The notes below the pieces were generated by a model that was not told the origin of the DNA, did no database searches, and was given only the letters and a program-made list of their open reading frames with translations. A stretch of 64,000 nucleotides of DNA from Flavobacterium sp. DG2-3 (GTDB lineage: Bacteria; Bacteroidota; Bacteroidia; Flavobacteriales; Flavobacteriaceae): assembly GCF_030730925.1 (NCBI RefSeq), contig NZ_JAVAMB010000009.1, forward strand, positions 1 through 64,000. Reading direction: 5' to 3'. Numbering within the stretch: the stretch's first letter is position 1; each line of letters begins with the position of its first letter. Below are positions 59,065 to 64,000 of this stretch, piece by piece. A program made the translations under genes and the position numbers.

Positions 59065-59910
59065 TTATATAAATATCTTTTTTAAACTTTCTTTGTAATT
59101 CGGAATTTTTAAATCATAAACCGTTTTTATTTTTTCCTTATTTAATAATGAAAAACTTGGTCTTTTTGCAGGTGTTGGATAAGATGACGATGGAATCCCC
59201 TCTACTATACAGTTGTAGCCCCCAAGTTCTTTAATACTTAACGCAAATTCATACCAACTAATTTCACCTTCGTTGGAATAATTAAAAATTCCTGGAATCC
59301 ATTCTGAAAATTCAATTATATCAATCATTGCTTGTGCTAAATCAGTGGCATATGTTGGTGACCCAATCTGATCATTTACAACATTAATTTCATCTCTTTC
59401 CTGCATTAATCGTTGCATGGTTTTAACAAAATTATTTCCAAATTTGCTGTAAACCCATGAAGTTCTAATAATGATCGATTCAGGATTTTCTTTTAAACAT
59501 GCAACTTCACCAGCCAGCTTACTTTTTCCATAAACATTTATAGGATTTGTCTGGGATTTTTCACTTAAAGCAATTGATGAAGATCCATCAAAAACATAAT
59601 CTGTTGAAATATGGATTAATTTCACATTATTTTCTACTGAGTAACGTGCAATTAATTCTACCGCTAAATGATTCACTTTAAATGCCAAGTCTTTTTCTGA
59701 TTCGGCTTTATCCACAGCTGTATAAGCTCCACAATTAAAAATCACATCTGGTTTAATCTCATTTAATTGATTTTTAAGCAAATCGAGATTATCTAATGTT
59801 ACATTTTTACGATCTGCAAAAAACCAATTATAATTTTTATAATTTTCAGAAAGAACATTCAATTCTGACCCTAATTGTCCATTTGCACCAGTTACAAGAA
59901 TTTTTTTCAT
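59065..59910 (-). CDS. rfbD: dTDP-4-dehydrorhamnose reductase
   Basis: It reduces dTDP-4-dehydrorhamnose to dTDP-rhamnose with NAD(P)H. ILVTGANGQLGSEL (4-17) is the Rossmann motif and NVYGKSKLAGE carries the catalytic Tyr-x3-Lys. FNCGAYTAVDKAE (about 58-70) is family-typical. Length 281 aa. The start overlaps the rfbC stop by one base (TAATG), so the two are coupled. Its final hydrophobic-rich region is normal. Confidence 0.95.
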   Translation of the reverse strand: MKKILVTGANGQLGSELNVLSENYKNYNWFFADRKNVTLDNLDLLKNQLNEIKPDVIFNCGAYTAVDKAESEKDLAFKVNHLAVELIARYSVENNVKLIHISTDYVFDGSSSIALSEKSQTNPINVYGKSKLAGEVACLKENPESIIIRTSWVYSKFGNNFVKTMQRLMQERDEINVVNDQIGSPTYATDLAQAMIDIIEFSEWIPGIFNYSNEGEISWYEFALSIKELGGYNCIVEGIPSSSYPTPAKRPSFSLLNKEKIKTVYDLKIPNYKESLKKIFI

Positions 59911-60458
59911 TAAAACAAACTATTACAATTTTCGATAAAAGGAAGAATTTGATCTTTTTCAGAAACAATTGCATCTTCTAAGTTCATTCCCCAATCAATA
60001 TTTAAAGACGGGTCATCATATTTAATTCCTCCCTCCGAGGCTTTATTATAAAATTGGTCACATTTGTACATAACCGAAGCTGTTTCACTAATAACTGAAA
60101 ACCCATGCGCAAACCCCTGAGGAACTAATAATTGTTTTTTGTTTTCTGCAGATAATAAAACACTAAATGATTTTCCAAAAGTTGGCGAATCTTTCCTTAA
60201 GTCAACAGCTACATCAATGATTTCACCTTCTAAAACTCGCACTAATTTGGTTTGAGCAAACGGCGGATTTTGATAATGCAATCCTCTTAAAGTTCCTTTT
60301 TTAGAGAATGATTGATTATCCTGAACAAAATCAATATTTATTCCTAAATCTTCAAATTTGGTTTTGCTGTATGCTTCAAAAAAATAACCTCTTTCGTCTC
60401 CAAAAACTGTTGGCTCAACAATCACTAAATCTTTTATAGATGTTTTTTCGACTTTCAT
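59910..60458 (-). CDS. rfbC: dTDP-4-dehydrorhamnose 3,5-epimerase
   Basis: It epimerises dTDP-4-keto-6-deoxyglucose at C3 and C5. GLHYQNPPFAQTKLVRVLEGE (no more than its His-Tyr-Gln core need be conserved) and VDLRKDSPTFGK at about 77-88 are the RmlC cupin signature, with the catalytic His in LHYQ. The length of 182 aa is canonical. It lies 15 bp downstream of the aminotransferase gene. The reading of the frame is clean with no truncation. Confidence 0.94.
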   Translation of the reverse strand: MKVEKTSIKDLVIVEPTVFGDERGYFFEAYSKTKFEDLGINIDFVQDNQSFSKKGTLRGLHYQNPPFAQTKLVRVLEGEIIDVAVDLRKDSPTFGKSFSVLLSAENKKQLLVPQGFAHGFSVISETASVMYKCDQFYNKASEGGIKYDDPSLNIDWGMNLEDAIVSEKDQILPFIENCNSLF

Positions 60459-60473
60459 TTTTTAATTTTATAT

Positions 60474-61619
60474 TTATTTAAAGAAATTAGTTAAGATTTC
60501 TTTAATTCTGATTTTCTCTTCATTACTTAAATTTGAGCCTGATGGCAGGCACAATCCATTCTCAAAGAGTAACTCTGATACTTTATGCCCATAATAAGGG
60601 AATTCTTTAAAAACAGGTTGTAAATGCATTGGCTTCCAAAGGGGTCTACTTTCAATATTTTCATTTTCAAGTGCTAAACGCAAATCCTCTCTTGTTTTTC
60701 CATTTGTTTTTTGAGGATCAATAACAATTGCTGATAACCAATGATTTGAGAAATAATCATTATTCGGTTCGTTCAAAACACTAACACCATCTATATTTTT
60801 AAAGAATTCAATATAAAAATTATGCATATTTCTTCTCAATTGCACATGGTCATCTAAAACCTCCATTTGACCTCGGCCAATCCCAGCGCAAATATTACTC
60901 ATTCTATAATTGTACCCTACATGACTATGCTGATAATGTGGTGCATTATCTCTTGCTTGTGTAGAAAGAAAAACCGCTTTATCTTTTAAATCTTTCTTTT
61001 TGGTTACTATTGCTCCTCCTCCTGAAGTTGTAATGATTTTATTACCATTAAAGGAAAGTATACCAATTTCACCAAATGTTCCACATTTTTGATTCTTATA
61101 AGAACTACCCAAAGCTTCAGCACTATCTTCGAGAATTGGAATTTCATATTTCTCAGCAATACTATGAATTTCCTCTATCTTATATGGCATACCATAAAGA
61201 TGTACTGAAATTATAGCTTTAGGCTTTTTCCCTTTTGAAATTCGATCTAAAATAGCTTTTTCTAATGCGATTGGACACATATTCCATGTATCAAGTTCAC
61301 TATCAATAAAAATAGGAGAAGCGCCTAAATACATTATAGGATTCGCAGATGCTGAAAATGTCATACTCTGACAGATTACCTCATCTCCCGTCTCAATACC
61401 AATCATTATTAAACCCAAGTGTATTGCTGCTGTACCTGAACTTAAAGCACCAACATAAACTTCTTGGTTTAAATATTTTTCTAAGTCATTTTCAAAACCA
61501 TTAACATTTGGTCCTAAAGGTGCAACCCAATTTGTGTCAAATGCTTCTTGCACATATTTTTTTTCTGCCCCTCCCATATGAGGAGATGACAACCATATTT
61601 TTGAATTACTCATTATCAT
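60474..61619 (-). CDS. DegT/DnrJ/EryC1/StrS-family aminotransferase
   Basis: This PLP enzyme converts keto sugars to amino sugars. SSGTAAIHLGL (about 60-70), EDSAEALGS (about 164-172), SFNGNKIITTSGGG with the PLP lysine (about 190), and the C-terminal GSNLSNEEKIRI match the family. Either of two near-adjacent ATGs (61617-61619 or 61611-61613) may start it, and the second seems likelier. It is the probable partner of the PglF-type dehydratase, giving a 4-amino-4,6-dideoxy sugar. It lies 15 bp from rfbC and from the phosphoesterase gene. Confidence 0.9.
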   Translation of the reverse strand: MIMSNSKIWLSSPHMGGAEKKYVQEAFDTNWVAPLGPNVNGFENDLEKYLNQEVYVGALSSGTAAIHLGLIMIGIETGDEVICQSMTFSASANPIMYLGASPIFIDSELDTWNMCPIALEKAILDRISKGKKPKAIISVHLYGMPYKIEEIHSIAEKYEIPILEDSAEALGSSYKNQKCGTFGEIGILSFNGNKIITTSGGGAIVTKKKDLKDKAVFLSTQARDNAPHYQHSHVGYNYRMSNICAGIGRGQMEVLDDHVQLRRNMHNFYIEFFKNIDGVSVLNEPNNDYFSNHWLSAIVIDPQKTNGKTREDLRLALENENIESRPLWKPMHLQPVFKEFPYYGHKVSELLFENGLCLPSGSNLSNEEKIRIKEILTNFFK

Positions 61620-61633
61620 TATATTTTAAAATC

Positions 61634-62290
61634 CTAAAGAATAACTTTCTGTTTTGATAAATAATAATTTAAACAAATTTCAGGATAATTTTCTTTTTTC
61701 ATTTGATTTATTACTTTATCGATATCATGCAAAAATGATTTTAACTCAATTTTTTGCTTTACTGTGTCTATTTTGATATAACAAGATTGGTTTATGTATT
61801 GCCTGTTTTGTCCTAAACTACCTGTATTAAATACAAAATTATCCCCTATCGATCTTTTAAACTGTTGATGTGAATGACCAATTATATAATCACAATCCAA
61901 TGAAATCTCATCAATATTAGTATCTGAAAAAATATAAGAATTATTAATTGTATGAGTAATAGTAAAATTCTGAATTATAGTTTCTTCTTCGTACCCTTTT
62001 AAAGTTTGAATCCATTTTGAATCAAAATTCTCATAACATTTTTGAAAAAATGTTTTTGCAATCACATTTGTCCCACCATAAGAGCCTTGAATATAAAACT
62101 GCTCATGATTACCTTTTAAAACTTTACAATTTAAATCCTGTAATAACTCTATACATTCATTTGACCACGGCCCATAATTAACAACATCTCCATGGCAAAT
62201 AAACAAATCAGTCTCCATCTTTTCAATTTTGAAAAATTTTTCTAATGCAACAAGATTTCCATGAACATCTCCAAAAATTGTGACAATCAT
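61634..62290 (-). CDS. Calcineurin-like metallophosphoesterase (218 aa)
   Basis: IFGDVHGNL (Asp7, His9), CHGDVVNYGP, LKGNHEQF, and GHSHQQF (about 143-149) give all the dinuclear metal ligands of the YfcE-like family. No signal or membrane segment is seen, so it is cytosolic. It overlaps the epimerase gene by 4 bp (ATGA), which couples them. In this setting it may hydrolyse a sugar phosphate or a cyclic or nucleotide by-product, but its substrate is unknown, and such enzymes are uncommon in glycan loci. Confidence 0.85.
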   Translation of the reverse strand: MIVTIFGDVHGNLVALEKFFKIEKMETDLFICHGDVVNYGPWSNECIELLQDLNCKVLKGNHEQFYIQGSYGGTNVIAKTFFQKCYENFDSKWIQTLKGYEEETIIQNFTITHTINNSYIFSDTNIDEISLDCDYIIGHSHQQFKRSIGDNFVFNTGSLGQNRQYINQSCYIKIDTVKQKIELKSFLHDIDKVINQMKKENYPEICLNYYLSKQKVIL

Positions 62291-63171
62291 GATATCATTT
62301 TTTTTATTCCCTCCTCCAGACTAGAGAAAGTATTTATATCAATAATTTTTTTTAAGTTTTCAATACAGATAACTGCTCTATCTTCTAGAAAATTTTGGTC
62401 TTCAGTATTTAAAATCTTTATTGATTGATCTTTAAAATTTTTCTTTATAATTTCAGCTAATTGCAATATTGACGTTTCAGTACCAGTAGCACCATTAATA
62501 ACTCCATCAAAATTATTTTCAATTAATGCTGCAATAATTCTAGCGGCATCTTCAACATATAAAAAATCAGCATTAACTTTTGAAGCATTGGTTAATTGTA
62601 TATTATTTGTTTTTTTTATCTGATCAATTATATTCGTAATTATACCAGAAGAAATCATGTTTTTCCCATATAATGCTGAAAATCTTACATGAGAAACAAT
62701 AATATCATTAAAGTTCGCGAAAGTATCAAATAATAATTCTTGCCCTAATTTTGAAAAACTATACAAAACGTGCCTGCCTGTTGGATAAGTATTGACGTTT
62801 TCGTTAAGTTCAATTGGCCAAGGTTTTTTAACTACTGCTAGTGTTGAACAATTAATTATTTTTCTAATTGTATTTTGTCCTTCAATCCATTTACAAATAT
62901 TTTGCGTTCCTAGAATATTTGTCTTATATATTCTATCCAAAAAATCATTATCTAAATAATCTCCTCCTGGCAAAACTGTCGCACAGTTTATAACAACATC
63001 AAAAAAATTCAAAGGCAAATTCTCAAAATCTTTAGAATTACTAATGTCAACTTTAAAAGCTGCATCATCCTTTGAGCGTGAAACTGTATAAGTACTATGA
63101 TTAGCAGTCTTTAATAATTGGTTTAATTCTTTTCCCAAAAAACCATTACTTCCAAATATGAGTACGTTCAT
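62287..63171 (-). CDS. NAD-dependent epimerase/dehydratase (294 aa)
   Basis: This extended SDR has the Rossmann motif IFGSNGFLGKEL (4-15), a catalytic YSFSK (the YxxxK motif, about 139-143), and VSHVRFSALYGKNM after it. It should modify a nucleotide-sugar at C4 or C6. The length and motifs are complete. It lies 6 bp downstream of the ATP-grasp gene and overlaps the phosphoesterase gene by 4 bp. The precise sugar is not inferable. Confidence 0.86.
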   Translation of the reverse strand: MNVLIFGSNGFLGKELNQLLKTANHSTYTVSRSKDDAAFKVDISNSKDFENLPLNFFDVVINCATVLPGGDYLDNDFLDRIYKTNILGTQNICKWIEGQNTIRKIINCSTLAVVKKPWPIELNENVNTYPTGRHVLYSFSKLGQELLFDTFANFNDIIVSHVRFSALYGKNMISSGIITNIIDQIKKTNNIQLTNASKVNADFLYVEDAARIIAALIENNFDGVINGATGTETSILQLAEIIKKNFKDQSIKILNTEDQNFLEDRAVICIENLKKIIDINTFSSLEEGIKKMIS

Positions 63172-63177
63172 TTTTAC

Positions 63178-64000
63178 TTAAGATAGTTTAAAATTGTAAA
63201 ATGTAGAACTAGGATTTTTTAGTTCTTTATCATTATATAATTGATCTAACTCATTTTGTTCTACATATATGTCTGACCAAGTTCTTAAAACAATTCCATT
63301 TTTTAAAGTTGGCTTATCAATTTCTTCATTAAAAAGATAGTGTTTAAGAACAGCCTCAACCTCATTAAATCCAAAAAAATGTCGCAATGGGGTTGTACCG
63401 CTGAATCTTCCATTTATTTCAAAAATAACAGGCTCATCATTAAATATACGAAATTGAAAATTTACTGGACCAGAAGGATTCAATCTTTCAGCAATTTTCA
63501 TAATCATTTCATCATACTTAGAAGTACTTTCATCTCTGTAAGCTCTGTAAGTATTTCCATCTCGCAAATCTCGTCTTAATGTTACTATTGCTTTACATTC
63601 ACCATTAATTACAACACAGCCAGAAGTATATTCCCCCTCATTTTCTGAAAGATACTGTTGTACAACCAAGTTACTATTTGGGCTATAAATTTCCATTAGC
63701 TCATCATTATTTTCTATTTTTTTTATTCCTAATGAACGAGCACCGTCAAAGGGTTTAGCAAATAATGGATAGCCTAATTTTCTTTCTATGTCTAGAAGGT
63801 TTTGTTTATCATTTGCCATTACAGAAAATGGAAATGGAAAATTATTTTTCTCCAAAAATTCAGAAGTCAAAAATTTATCATTAGCAATATTAACAACATT
63901 TTCATCACTTACTATTACCACACAATTAAATTCGTTCAAAAACAAATCTTTGTTTTTTGCAAAAACTGGTAATTCAACATCTGTGCCAACTAAAATTGCA
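63178..64000 (-). CDS. ATP-grasp ligase, N-terminal part beyond the window
   Basis: The frame is open to the window edge, and the upstream residues AILVGTDVELPVFAKNK belong to the same protein, so this is partial at its 5' end. An apparent start at 63945 is a TTG inside the domain. Features are YPLFAKPFDGARSLGIKK (ATP-binding), SGCVVINGECKAIVTL, and EINGRFSGTTPLRHFFG with the metal glutamate and asparagine. Such ligases form amide or thioester bonds via acyl phosphate. In this locus it may attach an amino acid or acyl group to an amino sugar. The partner substrate is unknown. Confidence 0.8.
   Translation of the reverse strand, partial: AILVGTDVELPVFAKNKDLFLNEFNCVVIVSDENVVNIANDKFLTSEFLEKNNFPFPFSVMANDKQNLLDIERKLGYPLFAKPFDGARSLGIKKIENNDELMEIYSPNSNLVVQQYLSENEGEYTSGCVVINGECKAIVTLRRDLRDGNTYRAYRDESTSKYDEMIMKIAERLNPSGPVNFQFRIFNDEPVIFEINGRFSGTTPLRHFFGFNEVEAVLKHYLFNEEIDKPTLKNGIVLRTWSDIYVEQNELDQLYNDKELKNPSSTFYNFKLS

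Noticed and set aside
63945..63945. Start codon of the ATP-grasp gene inside the window
   Set aside because: It is a TTG within a continuous open frame that reaches the window edge and keeps family-like residues upstream, so the gene is partial rather than starting here.

Overview
The window reads as chromosomal DNA of a Bacteroidota bacterium, most likely Flavobacterium or a close relative. The evidence is strong A+T richness, near absence of Shine-Dalgarno sequences, recurrent TAnnTTTG (-7) promoter motifs with TTTG about 19 bp upstream in the best cases, many exported proteins and lipoproteins, a PorV-type outer-membrane protein, a DUF4105/Lnb_N protein, and dispersed intergenic palindromes. 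Species cannot be fixed from this sequence alone.

Region 1 (1-25180) is mostly housekeeping and small accessory loci. It opens with two identical tRNA-Thr(UGU) genes, then a minus-strand group idi-queD-bcp-manA plus a small helical protein. Exported methionine sulfoxide reductases MsrB and MsrA follow. Next comes a locus combining an AhpD-like protein, a YCII/DGPF protein and an ECF sigma factor with a long C-terminal extension. Further on are a META-domain lipoprotein, an exported Xaa-Pro aminopeptidase, a quinone reductase, a SUKH (SMI1/KNR4) protein with an uncharacterised partner, a COG2509 flavoprotein, recQ, and the operon kdsD-tatC-AhpD-like-lptB. The region closes with a GH25 lysozyme, pssA, a PorV-like protein and a DUF4105 protein. 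Its intergenic gaps hold several distinct palindromic repeats.

Region 2 (25191-64000) is one very large surface-polysaccharide (O-antigen or capsule) locus, all on the minus strand, so transcription runs from high to low coordinates and the first gene runs off the right edge. In transcription order it begins with sugar-nucleotide and decoration genes: ATP-grasp ligase, NAD-dependent epimerase, metallophosphoesterase, DegT-family aminotransferase, rfbC, rfbD, rfbA and a membrane-bound 4,6-dehydratase of the PglF/WbpM type. A hairpin terminator follows, then an ABC exporter (Wzm/Wzt), a methyltransferase, and a run of GT2, GT32 and GT4 glycosyltransferases. After these comes a nonulosonate module, consisting of a cytidylyltransferase fused to a HAD phosphatase and a NeuB-type synthase, then a pyruvyltransferase-like protein and an unrecognised GT-B-like protein. 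An MBOAT/SGNH O-acylation pair, more glycosyltransferases, a divergent deacetylase-like protein and a methyltransferase follow. The locus ends with a WaaL/Wzy-type polymerase or ligase and a polyprenyl-phosphate sugar transferase.

Together these genes predict a heteropolysaccharide started on undecaprenyl phosphate, built by many glycosyltransferases, containing deoxy and amino sugars and probably a nonulosonic acid, decorated by acyl, methyl and possibly pyruvyl or aminoacyl groups, exported by Wzm/Wzt and perhaps ligated by the WaaL-like protein. The least conventional parts are the ATP-grasp/aminotransferase/phosphoesterase module, the cytidylyltransferase-phosphatase fusion, the deacetylase-like protein, and the mixed-context ECF sigma locus.
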